A stretch of 64,000 nucleotides of DNA, from assembly GCA_029207755.1 (NCBI GenBank), contig JARCOQ010000105.1:124001-188000 (forward strand). Reading direction: 5' to 3'. The notes below the pieces were generated by a model. The model had not been told where the DNA came from. It was given only the letters and a program-made list of their open reading frames with translations, and searched no databases. This document shows positions 34,900 through 46,020 of the stretch, piece after piece; position 1 is the stretch's first letter, and each line of letters begins with the position of its first letter. The position numbers and the translations under genes were made by a program. This DNA is from Chamaea fasciata. Taxonomy: Eukaryota; Chordata; Aves; Passeriformes; Sylviidae.

Positions 34900-37526
34900 A
34901 TGGACATTATGTGGAAAATTGTAATTATTGCAGTAATTATGCTAACTATAACAAGAATAAACGCAATACCACGTAGGTACAATGTGACTGGGATAAACAG
35001 GTGTGAAGGGAGAGCTTACGATGCTTACTCTCGTAAGGCTTTTAATAAGATGCTAAAAGTCACAAATGCAAGCTTGTGGGAAAGAAGAAATGTGTGGGGT
35101 TGTAAGTATGCATTTGTACAGGACGAGTTCCATGAGGCTTACCACCCACCCATGAGACCCATCCGGACTAGTCCTGAATGCTGTGACAAATGCTTGAGTA
35201 AATGCCCTCAGTTTAAACTCAAAATAGAGGAGTGTGCAATAAGACCAAAATTAGGCTGATAATTAACCTGAAGTGGTCTTTAAAACAGTAGAAATGAGAG
35301 TACAAGTAAATAACCAGAATGTGCTCCATCTCTTGAGAACTCCTTTATGGACTGGACCACTTGGCTCCAAAAGAGTATGCCTTCTAATTTTAGAAGTAAG
35401 AAAAATCTCACCAGATTGCTAAGAACCAGATTGGGAGTCCTAAATACCATAGATTCAGAAGTACTGATGAATAAATTAGCCTCATGTTGGGAGTTAGGTT
35501 TGTTCCTTCTTTCTCTAAAGAATTTTTTCCCCACAAGTTACCAAGGAGACCAAGGGTTGGATACTTGAGAGTACTTAACCAAAACAAAGAGGTGGACAAA
35601 GGTGGAAGGGGGAGATAACACAGGTAAAAGACAAAGCTTGAGGCAGCTTCGTGCTTTTCTTTTTCCAGCGTTTGGGGAGACCCGTGTCTGCCGCTCCTCG
35701 AGGATCTCAGCCACCGCAAAGCACGCCGAGGGGAGAACGGCTGTTGCTGGCTGGAGGAGTTTCACTGTGCCCAAAGGGATCCAGTCCTGGGAAATCTACT
35801 ATCACCGGTTCGGCCTGAATCCTGAGTTTTCTCGGCCACCTGCGGGAGCTGGTCCAGGCCCTGCCTCGCCTTCGGCGCTGCTCCTCTTGCTACAGCGTGA
35901 CCCTGCACCCCCTGCGCTGCCGGGACATCCTGCCCCTGCCTGCCGGGACACCCTGCCATCCCAGCTACCAGCCCGGGACTTTTCCACTGTTTCAGCTTGG
36001 TGCTGTGAGGTTCCTGCAGGGACACTGAAACCAAACTGCCCTGGGTTTTGTGAAACAAAGCCCTCAAGGTTCTTGGTACTGTTGTCGTTTGTCATTAATG
36101 CTGTAGTTGTTTGGGGGGGGGGGGGGGGAGTTTTTTTGTGTTTGTTTGCTTTGTATTACATACTAGTAAAGAACTGCTATTCCTATTTCCCAAATCTTTG
36201 CCAAAGAGCCTCTGATTGTAATTTTACCTGGCAGATACCTGTCTTCCCAAACCAAGACACCTCAGTAGGGAATGATTTAGTTCAACTACAGCAACCTTTG
36301 CAACCCTCTCTACTTGCACTGGGTAACAATCATTGGAAATTGACCCAAATACTACCAGAATGGGAAAACACAGAAGAGCGAGATCGTGAGACAATAATTA
36401 ATGCGCTCAGTACAGCTAGTGAAAACATTTCGCTGCCTCTAGGGTGTACTCAGGCACAACTGTGGATGCAATCAGTGGCTGCTGCAGTTGTCAGAGAAGG
36501 TGGAGAGGGAACATTTCCTGCCGAAATTCGCAAAATTGTTTGGGACAATGCCTCTGATATGGAGAAGGAGCTTCAGTCTTGGTGGGTATTGGTCAATTTC
36601 ACCTATAACCCTGAGACTAGTATAGTGACAGCCTTTGTTTTAACCATACACGATGCCTCAGTGGACCTAATACACCCAGTAGTGCCCTCAGGGTTAAACC
36701 ATGAGGGAGCTGTATTGTACCCTTCCGAACACAGGATGTGGGCACGAGAAATTGAAGGAAAATAGCAAACTGTTAATCTCCTGTACTGCAAGGAGCCAAC
36801 TAGGATACATATGTGAAAGGACATTAGAAAGTGACAAAGACACTTGTTTAGATACGGACCAAAATATCTGTCACTTTGAAACACATCCAGGCAAACAGAA
36901 AACTTTATTGGTGTATACAGGACAAGGGTGCGTCTGTCTAAGGACAGCATGCCCCATCATAAGGGTAGATAACCAAATTGTAAAAGAGACGCAATTCAAT
37001 TTGTGTGTTTGTAATTTTGTTAGAATTAGGGGATGTGATTTTTCCTATCGAGCACCTGTAGTATCACATCAATATATAAAGACTAACCTAACCACTGTGG
37101 AGAAGATACTGCCTGTGCCCATAGGAATGAATCTGACTCTAGTCACTCAATTGATGAGACATCCTGAATTGAGAGAAATCTTAAAAGAAATTAAGGAAGG
37201 GGGGAAAAAGATGTTAATTACAATACACCATGACACAGAGACCATCAAAGGAGTTTTTAAAAGGCTTGAGGAACATGTGTCTCATCATTGGTGGGATGAG
37301 CTTTTTGGGTGGTCTCCGACAGCAACTAAATACCTTAGTCCACCCTATAGTTGTGTTACTTATTTTAGTTAGTATAAGTTTAGTTTTATCTGTAGTGATA
37401 CTTATTTGGAATTGGAAGATGCTGCGAAGAATAACAGCCTTAACTTCACTATCAAAAGCATATGGATTGGTCTTGAGAGACACTAGTTGTACAACTTGGA
37501 TAGATGAAGAAGACTCTATATATTGA
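34900..37526 (+). pseudogene. ERV envelope gene, split by a solo LTR
   Basis: A start at 34900 opens 119 residues: a hydrophobic signal peptide (about residues 5-22), Asn-glycosylation sites (NVT, NAS) and a Cys-rich segment (CCDKCLSKC), ending in a stop at 35257-35259. A further env piece reads to 35484, where a 775-bp LTR interrupts. Env resumes at about 36265 with a helical stretch, a long Cys-rich ectodomain (about 36700-37070), LFGWSPTA near 37300 after a shift, a transmembrane segment (about 37335-37410) and a short tail ending at 37526. I do not find the CX6CC motif of gamma-type TM subunits, so the env lineage seems to differ from the pol lineage. Not functional. Confidence 0.85.
35485..36259 (+). 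mobile_element. Solo LTR (family C) in the ERV env
   Basis: A 775-bp block from TGTTGGGAGTTAGG to CAAACCAAGACA, flanked by a perfect 5-bp target duplication CCTCA (35480-35484 and 36260-36264). The env reading frame is in register on both sides once the block and one duplication copy are discounted. It is the reverse complement of the element at 58735-59557 in overall order. It must be younger than the ERV it sits in. The poly-G run at 36113-36128 is part of it. Confidence 0.92.
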
Positions 37527-37548
37527 GTAAAAGAATTTACTCACTTTA

Positions 37549-37565
37549 AAGAGGAAGTGGGGAAA
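37549..37565 (+). promoter_or_regulatory. Polypurine tract of the ERV
   Basis: 'aagaggaagtggggaaa' directly precedes the 3' LTR. A purine-only run at this position is the plus-strand DNA primer site of retroviruses. Confidence 0.85.
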
Positions 37566-38174
37566 TGAAACATTAATTTTGAAGAATTAAAGATTTTAGT
37601 TAAACCAGATATTGCTGAAGTAAGACAGATAGACTTCCCTTTTGATAAGCAGAAGCCGGATTTACAGAACTGATAAATCATGAGGCCTGTCAACTTATGT
37701 TTGTGTATTCTGTCTAATCAATAGGCTTCAAGAAGGACAATGAATTCATAAATCAAATACTCCTGGGAAAACAGGATTCAGTTGTCACACAACACTAAAA
37801 GGTTAAAAAGTCAAAGCGAAGAAGACTCACTTACTTCATCATTTTGAGACCCTGCCCCATAAAAAAGACCTCCGACCCATTTCAAAGAACAAACCACGCA
37901 TGCTTAATAGCTTTTGGCTAATTACCATACGAAGCGGGGAATGGGATGTACTAAAGTCATGAATATACATTTGTGTTTTGGGTATTCAATCCTTCTGTAC
38001 ATAAAAAGACCCTGTGATCTTCTGTAGGTGCGCGTGTGTTTGGGAGCTATCCCGCACGCTGCCCGGCGTCGTAATTAAACATACACTTTCTAACTTTAAA
38101 CTGTTAGAGAGTCTTTTGTCTGTCATAGTTGGATATCGGCATTAGGGCAATATTCATAATTTTTAAATAATTCA
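37566..38174 (+). mobile_element. 3' LTR of the class I-like ERV
   Basis: A 609-bp partner of the LTR at 28803-29412 with the same TGAAAC...ATTCA ends and flanking AGAT. Differences from the 5' LTR are scattered point changes plus a small length change in the final A/T run. Confidence 0.93.
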
Positions 38175-38705
38175 AGATGGCAGTGACACCTTAGGAATAA
38201 TGGATTCAAGAAGGGAAAATTTTTTGTGCAGATGGAATTGGGTCCAGAGAGGAGCAGAGTGAGAACTTGTAAAAGGAACAGCTCTGCAGACACCCAGGGC
38301 AGTGTAGAAGGAGGGGCAGGAGCTGCTTCAGGTGCTGGAGCTGAGATTCTCCAGCCTCTAGAGGAGCCCACGCTGGAGCAGGGGGATGCCCAAAAAGAAG
38401 GATGTGAGCCCGTGAGAAGCCTGTGCTGGGATCCCTGGAGAGAGGAGCCCACACTGGGGGCAGCTTTGCTGGAAGGACTTGAGGCCCTGTGGGGACCCAC
38501 GCTGAGGCAGGGAAAGGACTCCCACCTTCTCTCCCTGAGCAGCAGCAGGAACAAAGTGCTATGAACTGACCGCGACTCCCATCCCTATCTCCCTGTGCCA
38601 CTGGAAGGAGGAGGGAGAGCCTGCGAAGGAAGGAGGGGGTCGGGGAAGGTGTTTATAGATTCTATTTTACTTTTAATTATCCTGCTATTACTTTGATAAT
38701 AGAGG

Positions 38706-40274
38706 GCCACACGGATGGCCCTCCTGGCTGCGAGGGCACTCCTGACTCGGATCCACGAGGGCATCGATCAGGACCCTTCCCGCAGCGGTTCTCCAGACTC
38801 TCCTTTCCCAGTCTACGCACACAGCCAGGGTGCCTGGAAGAGGAGGAGGAACATGAGAAGGGATGAGGAAGGAGAAGCAGGGCGAGGACGGATGAACGAA
38901 GACGAGGAGGGGTAAGGATTAAGCAGAAAAACAAGCAGCCAAACATGGAGGAGGGGAAGAGAGAGAGAAGCAGGACCGGGAGCAGGGGCAGGAAAAGGAG
39001 GAGCCACAAGTCCGCAGCTCATTGTAACTGCAACACCCCCGCCCTGGGAGCATTGGTCGTCCCTTCAGCATCCCGCAGGTGACGGGGGAGGGTGAGCTCG
39101 CCACAAATATCATTGGGGGGGGGGGGGGGGGGTGTCCTGGTAGAGTTTTTCTGGGAGGGGGAATCTTTGGATCTTCCGGGACTCCAAAGGTGAGCCGGAA
39201 ATGCTCCCTGGGGGGGTACCGGAGAGTCCCCGAGAGGTAGGGTTTTTTGGGGGTGGTCCCGGTGGCGGCTGGCCACAGAGCCCCGGCGGTGGGCGGGGGA
39301 ATGCCGGGTTCCTGGACCCGTTGTGGGGGGTTGGCCTTCCTGATCGGGCCCCGCTGCCTCCATTCTTAGCCCTCCCTCGTAGCGATCGCCCGGTACTGGC
39401 AGGGGAATGGGACGCCGGTTTTGGGGGCCCTTCGGAAGAGCTGAGCTGTGGTGGGGGGGAGCCCCGGAGAGAGGAGACCGGAGAGAGGCGATACCGGGGC
39501 TGGGGGATCCCCAGCAGCCTGGAGGGGTGTCGAGTACTGAAAGAAAGAAGCCTCGAGAGGGGGTACCCTCGGGGCCCAGAAACGGAGGACCCAGAGAGGG
39601 GGGACCCTCGGCAGCCAGGGGTTGGAGAGGTCTCCCGCAAGGATCGCCAAAGTGGGAAACCCAGGGAGGACGGGGGCGGGGGACTCTGGAACGCCCAGCA
39701 TCTTGAAGCAGTGTCAGGGGAGAGAGACACCCACAGGATTTCCTTCCAAAACCTTCAGTATCCCTAAGCAGGGGGACGACAGAGGAGGGGGGCGACACAA
39801 CCCACTGGACCCCCAGCAACCCAGAGAAGAGTGACCACCAGAACCTCCAAGTGGGGAGACCTCTGGGATTCTCGGAATCCATGGCATCCCAGAGAGTGAG
39901 GATCCCCACTACACAGAGGAGCACCAGCAGCCTGGACAAGGGGGACCACTGAAACACCTAAGTGGACAGACCAGAGAGGGGCAACTTCTGGGAGATTTTT
40001 CTTTGGCAGAATCTTGATATTTTGAAGTTTTTTTGGGAGTGAATCTTGGTATTTGTATTGGTTTTGGTACTTAATCTTGGCCGTTTGTAGTTTTTGGGGC
40101 TGAATTTCCTATTACAGAGAGAGTTTTGGCTGAATCTTGGGGTTTGGGGGTTGTGTCTTAGTGCTTTGAAGGCTTTTATAGAGACCAGATGCCCAGTGAC
40201 TTCTTGAGGTGGACTTGGGCAGGAGGAGTCTCCAACCCAGCATACTCACATCTTGTTTTTTCCACCAAAACCAG
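38706..40274 (+). promoter_or_regulatory. Zinc-finger unit A: CpG-rich promoter, first exon and intron 1
   Basis: A GC-rich block holds a likely non-coding first exon ending 'catcccgcag' with a GTGACG donor at 39079. It is followed by a G-rich intron (poly-G 39113-39132) and then repeated 'gggggaccc' / 'ccccagcagcc' motifs (39450-39960). The same first-exon landmark recurs at 47845, 52386 and, inverted, near 20997. A 312-aa minus frame across it is a GC-rich artefact. Confidence 0.6.
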
Positions 40275-40301
40275 GATTTCTCATTCTCAAACTTTGGCCG
40301 G

Positions 40302-42117
40302 ATGGAGAAGGAGACTGCGAGGAAGATAAAGATGCCCTGGGACACCCAGACAGGTGAGGAGGAAATTACTGCCCCTTTCCCCCTCTTTTCTGCCTCATCT
40401 CCCAGCCCAGCATCGCCCCTGGCTGCAGGACAACCCCACTGCCACTGCTGTCCTATTGGGTATGAATTTGGGGGAGATGTCCTTCCCCTTCCCTCTGGAA
40501 CAGAAGCAAATCTCCTTTCTCTCCTTCTTTCTTCCTCCTTCCTTCTCCCTTCTTGTTTCTCCCTCCCTTTTCTTCTGCTTTTTCATTCCTCCCCTTCTTC
40601 CTTCTTCTGCCTTCCTCACTTCCTTCTTCTCCCTGTTCCTGCTTCTTCTTCCTTCCTCTCTTTCCTCAATCCCTCCGCTCCTTCCTTTGACTCACTCATT
40701 CCTTCTTCTTCTGTCTCCTTCTTCCTTCCTCTCCAGCGAAGTCACAGGGGAACCCCGAAATAATGAAAGGAAGTCGGCAAAGCAAACGCACATCCGATCA
40801 ATATGATTACTACTACGTTTCTCCTTTATTCTGTGTAAGATGGCAGGTTTTATACACTCTAGATAGTTTACACTTCCAGATACATTCTCATTGGTACAAG
40901 GTACAGGGAAGAATGCAAACACTCATTGTTTAATAAACTGTTTAAGGTAGCTACTATGTCCACACCAATTACTATATTTGTTTACTACTATGAAACCCTT
41001 TGACCCTTGCAACACCTTAAGTGAAAATTTCTACTGCAACACACTCTTGGCACTAATTTCTATCTGCGCCACAACCTTAGAGGCCTCAGTGCCACAGCCT
41101 AAAGGTCTCAGCAAATTGCTCAGTCTGGATGATTCAAGTACAGTTCATCTCCTACACTCCTTTACCTTCCTCTCCTTCTTCCCTCCTCCCCCAGGGGATG
41201 AGCTGCACACAGAGACTAGGGAAAACAAATCCCCATGTCAGAATCTCATGGAAGAGGCCATTTTAAGCAGCTCCAAGGCACAGGAAGTCAACAAGGAGGA
41301 AAAGCCCCGGAGATCCCCCATGAGGCATGGCTGCGAACCCAGCCCAGGGAGCTCTAAGGAGGAAAGACCCACCCTGTGCCGGGAAGACAGCCAAAGCTTC
41401 AGCCAGACGTCTGACCTGGTGATCCATGAGCAGCTTCATGACAGGGAGAAGCCCTACAAATGCTTGGAGTGTGGGAAAAGCTTCAGGTGGAGCTCCCACC
41501 TGATCCGGCACCAGAAGATCCACACTGGGGAACGGCCCTACACATGTGGGGAATGTGGGAAGAGCTTCAGCCAGAGCTCTGACCTGGTGGTCCACCAGCG
41601 CCTTCACACAGGGGAACATCCCTACAAGTGCTTGGAATGTGGAAAGAGCTTCAGCAAGAGGTCCAGCCTCACATACCACCAGCGCTTCCACACTGGGGAA
41701 CGGCCGCACATTTGCTTGGAATGTGGGAAGGGCTTTATCCAGAGCTCCCACCTCATCAGCCACCGCCGGCTGCACACAGGGGAACGGCCATACAACTGCT
41801 TGGAATGTGGGAAGAGCTTCAACCGCAGCTTCAGCCTTGTCATCCACCAGCGTGTCCACACTGGGGAACGGCCCTATGAGTGTCATGAGTGTGGGAAGAG
41901 GTTTCAGACCAGCTCCGATCTCCTCATGCATCAGCGGATGCACATGGAGCAGAAGCCTTTCCAGTGCACTGATTGTGGGAAGGGCTTCATCCGTAGCCCT
42001 GACCTAGTCAAGCACTGGCGTGTCCACACTGGGGAGAGGCCCTACAGGTGCTTGAAGTGTGGGAAGAGCTTCACCCAGAGTTCTGCCTTGACCTCACACC
42101 AACGGACCCACTGGTAA
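40302..42117 (+). CDS. C2H2 zinc-finger protein A, 8 fingers
   Basis: A probable sequence-specific DNA-binding regulator in the nucleus. Inferred coding exons: 40302-40353 (MEKETARK...) and 41195-42117, phase-consistent, 975 nt, 324 aa. The N-terminal part is acidic/polar ([25 protein letters not shown]) with no KRAB, SCAN or BTB domain visible. One degenerate finger lacking its cysteine pair ([16 protein letters not shown]) precedes eight complete CX2CX12HX3H fingers joined mostly by HTGERPY linkers; finger-to-finger contact residues vary. The start was chosen because the small exon and its GTGAGG donor recur in unit B at the same place. The intron holds a 420-bp insertion (40739-41160) absent from B. 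It follows the ERV stack and heads a row of three related units. Confidence 0.85.
40739..41160. mobile_element. Insertion in the intron of zinc-finger gene A
   Basis: The corresponding intron of unit B is about 185 bp; here it is about 840 bp. The extra block lies between two copies of 'ttcctctcc' (just before 40735 and at 41166) and carries, on the minus strand, AATAAAGGAG near 40835. It looks like an antisense LTR fragment, but the family is not known to me. Confidence 0.45.
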
Positions 42118-42577
42118 GAGAAGTCCTACAAGTGCCCCAACGGTGGGAAGAGCATTGAAGATCCATGTTGGACAGAGGCCTGGTGACCCGTGTTCCATGT
42201 GATCACCATGTTCCTGGTGATCCACATTGGAAGACACCTGGCTTGTCTCCACATCCTCCTGGTTGCCCATAGGCACCTGGATGAACACAGGGACAGGAAC
42301 ATCCATTGGGACACAGACTGATGTTGGAAATTCATTGAGAAGAGCAGATTTGTTGACTTTAGATTCCAAAAAATCTCACCTGCTCCATCCAATCATTTCT
42401 TCCTCTGGCATGAAGCAACACTGGATGATCTTTAGGGTCTTTTCTAACCTAAATAATTCCATGATTCTATTTCTCTCTGGCCCACGGGTGTCTTGCACAG
42501 CCAAATGGTGATGGACTGGGGCAAAGACCTAAATTTTGAAAATTTTGAACATTATACTGGGGTAGAGAACCAATAAA
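42118..42577 (+). terminator. 3' UTR and polyadenylation signal of zinc-finger gene A
   Basis: After the stop comes a degenerate extra-finger remnant (tacaagtgccccaacgg). A block with 'gtgatccacattgg' and 'gacacctggc' then follows; this block also follows units B (49700-49860) and, in part, C (54080-54125). AATAAA lies at 42572-42577. Confidence 0.65.
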
Positions 42578-42839
42578 AGTTGTTATTATTATTAATACAA
42601 GGTGGAGAACCAGTAAAAAAGGCTCTTCCACCCACCCAAACCAACCCCATGGACACTTATTTGATGCTGACATGTAAATCATATTATTTTGGCCTTGATT
42701 TTCTTTTGATTCCTGTTTATCCCTTAAAAACACCCAAGGCTGGGGTAAAGAAATTGAATAAAACCTCTAAACCCCCACCATTTTACTGGGATTTTGGGGT
42801 TCAGGGCAATATTTGGAGAAATATGGGAGAGTTTTCTTC

Positions 42840-43300
42840 ATTGCTTTGCAGCCCAAATCCAAGAGGAATCAGTTACATCAAAATGATTCAATCCCACTGA
42901 AGATGGCTCAATCCCACTGAAGATGGCTCAATCCCAACCTAAAGTAGCTCAATCCCACCCGAAAAGGGCATGATTCCACCTCAAAATGGCTCAATTCCAC
43001 CTCAAAATTTATGTGATCTCACAGCACCCTCAAGAGCCCCAGGAGGGTTGTGATGGGATGTGATGTGGATTGGGAAAGGTGGGATGTGAATAGGGAGGGT
43101 TGGGATGGGGTTTGGGGTGGGGTGGGATGTGGATTGGGAGGAGTGAGATGGAGTTTGGAAGAGAGGAATGGGATTTGGGAGGGGTGGGATGGGGTGGAGG
43201 AAATAGGGCTTGGAAAGGGGATCTTCATATCCAGGAGGGGTGGGATTGGGAGTGGTGGGGTGTGGGTTAGGGGCTGGAATGAATTTTGGGAGGGGTAGGA
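42840..43300. repeat. Short tandem and G-rich minisatellite
   Basis: 42890-42960 has a 20-bp unit ('tcaatcccactgaagatggc') repeated exactly once and then in decayed copies to 43005. 43030-43300 is a G-rich minisatellite (about 24 bp, 'gggatgtggattgggagg'). The first block has a relative at 55070-55200 beside a class II beta relic, and the second at 44580-44790. Confidence 0.75.
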
Positions 43301-44555
43301 AGGGATCTGGAATAGGATAGCAAAAGATAGGTTATGATAAGGATGGGGGGACCATGTCTCTGAGGTGTTTCAGGGTATCCCCGAAAAATTTTGGAGGTTT
43401 TGGGGTATCTGCCATTCCTGAAGAGATTTGGGGATATTCCCCATTCCTGAGGGGATTTTTGGATGCCCCCCATGCTGAGCAATTTTTTGGGGTACCCAGA
43501 ATCCTGAGTGGGGGGTAGTGGGAGAACGGGGAGACATGTGGCGCTGGCACTTGGAAGGGGGACTCCGTAGGGAGCGATACAGGAAGTCCGTTGTGGGGAG
43601 GACTCGACTGCTTTCTGCTAGTTTTGGGGCGTGTGTTGGTTTAGCAGAGATGATGAAGAGCAATTGGTGATTGCTTTTGAATTGACAACCAAAATAGCCA
43701 ATTGCATGCAAGGGATACACCTCTGGGTCACACAGCTTTAAAAGCCAGACAGAGGGTTGAGATCATCTTCTTTCCGCCTTCACGGGAGGTAAGGCAGTTC
43801 TAGCTCTTTTATTTTGAGGGGGCTGGGCCCGTCCCGGGCCCGGGCTTTTACGAGAGGCCCGCCTGGCCCGGTGACTCCCAGGCCGGGGGAGGGGATGATG
43901 TGCCCCTGTCCCGGCCCGGATCGGATTTTAGCAGCTGTAAAACACCCTGCCGCTCCCCGGTGGCGGGAAGCCGGCCCGAGGCCTGGCCCTGGGCCTGGGC
44001 CCTTTCCCCAGAAGGGGAGGGGAGCCTGCAGCCTGCAGCCGCTCCAGGCTGGGCCCACCCTGAGTGAGACCGAGGGGTGGGGGCAAGGAGCCTTTCATCA
44101 TCTGGGCTGCCTGAGTTTTTTTTCTATTCTCGCGGCTTTTGAAGATCTTGGCTGCTGCTCCGTGACCACCGCAGGCCTGGGCAAGCTTTAACTCTTTCCT
44201 GCCAGCAGATGGAACTTCCAGAGCGCTAGCTCTTCCCAGAGTGAGGACAAAGTGACTGAGCATAGAAAAGACTTAGCATAATAGTCAGATAGAGAGAGAG
44301 TTGTTATAAATGGCTGTGCTGCTTAATTTTCAATCAAAAATAAACCTCCAAACAAAATTAAATGTAGCAACAATTTTAATTTGAGCAGCTTAAAAATTAC
44401 ATTAATTTGTTAACAGTAAATAATATATTGGTTCTAAAAATAATACATGAGCAAATTTATACCGCGGGATACCTCCTGTGGGGTACGGAGCAGGTCTTGA
44501 TCTCCTGTCCCCCATACAAAGAAAAATAGCCCATTTGACCCTTTTTAATACTGTG
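43301..44555. other. No gene; possible promoter/first exon near 43740-43790
   Basis: 'tttaaaagcc' at 43737-43746 followed by 'cttcacgggag' and a GTAAGG donor at 43789 resembles a TATA promoter with a short first exon (+), perhaps of an LTR that starts near 43632 ('tgtgttggtttagc'). 43800-44230 is GC-rich. 44300-44470 is AT-rich. No protein recognised. Confidence 0.35.
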
Positions 44556-44830
44556 TCACCACCTATATCCTCCTATTTTTGATTCAATCCCACAGCACTC
44601 CAAACCCTGGAGGGGAAGGAAGAGCATAGGGTGGTGTGGTATGTGAATCGAGAGGGCTGGGATATGGACTGGGGAAGATGGGATAGGGATTGGGTAGGGT
44701 GAGATGGGGTTTGGGAAAGGTGGGATGTGAATTGGGAGGGGTGGGATGGGGATTGGGAGAGGTGGCATGGGGTCTGAAATGACACAGCTGAAGGTTCAGT
44801 GTGGAGGCCCAGGGGCTTATCCCCAAGGTG
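44556..44830. repeat. G-rich minisatellite, second copy
   Basis: Units on 'gggatgtgaattgggaggggtgg'. Its left side ('cccacagcac', 'ccctggagg') matches the left side of the copy at 43015-43300, so the pair probably arose by duplication. Confidence 0.7.
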
Positions 44831-46020
44831 GCTGTGCCTCAGCCCTGGAGGGACTGAGGAAAAATGGGGAAAGCTACCCTTTTAGGTCATGGTGAGGAAA
44901 ACCTCCCTCCCAAGGGGCTTTGCAGCCACATGTTAATATTTCTTAGGTTTCACTGTTCTATTGGTTTGTTAAGTTTGTGTCACCCTGTTACCATATATGC
45001 ACCCATGCCAGAATATTCTTTCCCTTGAACCCCACTGGGTTAAATGTGCCGCAGTGTTACACCTCTGTAACCTCATTAGTCCCCTCAGTTCATATTTACC
45101 CCTTTGCACCACTTTTCCCCATTCTTATTGGACCCTGATCTCAAGACCTGCCTTAGTTGTCCCGTTTAATAACCCTGTGCCCTCGGAGCCCTTTTGTCTC
45201 TCATCCCTGGAACACATTTGAGGCTGTACCCATGATGCAAGCACTGACAAGGAACAGCCCTCGGATTTCCTAACGGGACCCCGTCTCCTCACATTTATCT
45301 TCAGCTCCTTATTAGCGGAGTGCTCCAGGCCCCCGAGGTGCAGGTTGCTCTCAGGGACACGCAGTTACACGATGCAACAGGGATGATGAGGCCAGAGGGG
45401 GCCCTGTTGCTGAAGGAGTTAGGGGGTATCCCCCAGTTCTGTAGGGGTTTGGCTGATGACTCACCAGTTGCCATGCAGACCTGCAGCGCCCAACATTTTC
45501 CACATGGACTCCACCTGCACCCCCCTCACCTCCAGCGCCCCCTAGGAGGGGAATTTGGGGGACGATGGAGGGCACCCAGCCTGCACCCCCCATGCTGTCC
45601 TGGTGGCAGCTGCGGCAGAGGCCGTGTGTGGGCAGGAACAGCCAAGAATCCAGCGCTGCCCCAGCCTGACCTGCCCCAGCTCCATATCTGCTCCTCCTGT
45701 GGGATGCAATAGGTTTGAGAGGCCAAGGAGACCAAGGGTGGGTGCTGGTCCTGGGGGGAAGAGGAGAAGGGATGGAGGAGGAGGAGAAGGACAGATAGTG
45801 GAGGAGAAGATTACTGGTTGGCTAAAGCACACCAAGAAAAAGGAAACAAAAATCCAAAATCAACCAATCCAAACTGAAATAAACGCAAAACTATTTATGT
45901 GGTAGCTGAGGAGGTTCTGGGGAAGGGAGGGGTGAGGGGAAAAAAAACCAGAAAAGGGTAAGGATAAAAAGGAATATGGAAGACCCCACTGGTTGAGTCA
46001 CAAGGGTCAGTAGACCCCTG
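44831..46020. other. No gene recognised; LTR-like 44990-45300
   Basis: 44990-45300 has LTR-like composition ('tgccttagttgtcccgtttaataaccctgtgccc'). 45300-45720 is GC-rich with a 130-aa frame that I cannot assign. 45720-46020 is purine-rich. Confidence 0.35.

Larger units (their letters stand above)
27694..38705 (+). mobile_element. Old family-B LTR, split by two later insertions
   Basis: The host of a nested stack. Its pieces are 27694-27740 (start TGTGTTGGGTTTGTGTGGCC and the G-run), 28682-28802 ('ctacagg', 'gccagaagc', 'gccaagggtggg') and 38175-38705 (from 'agatggcag' to a 'gataata' stretch). In that order they match the reverse complement of the uninterrupted copy at 21866-22779. A solo LTR fills the first gap and a full ERV the second. 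The end is cut off near 38705, where zinc-finger unit A begins. Confidence 0.7.

Noticed and set aside
35602..36765. 387-aa plus-strand open frame
   Set aside because: A chance fusion of solo-LTR sequence with the ERV env across the LTR boundary; not a real gene.
39019..39957. 312-aa minus-strand open frame
   Set aside because: Runs through the CpG-rich 5' region of zinc-finger unit A, including a poly-G tract; low-complexity Pro/Ser/Arg translation.
45320..45712. 130-aa plus-strand frame with an EVQVALRDTQLHDATG stretch
   Set aside because: Looks protein-like at its start but I cannot place it in a family, and no splice or 3' signals fit; left unassigned.
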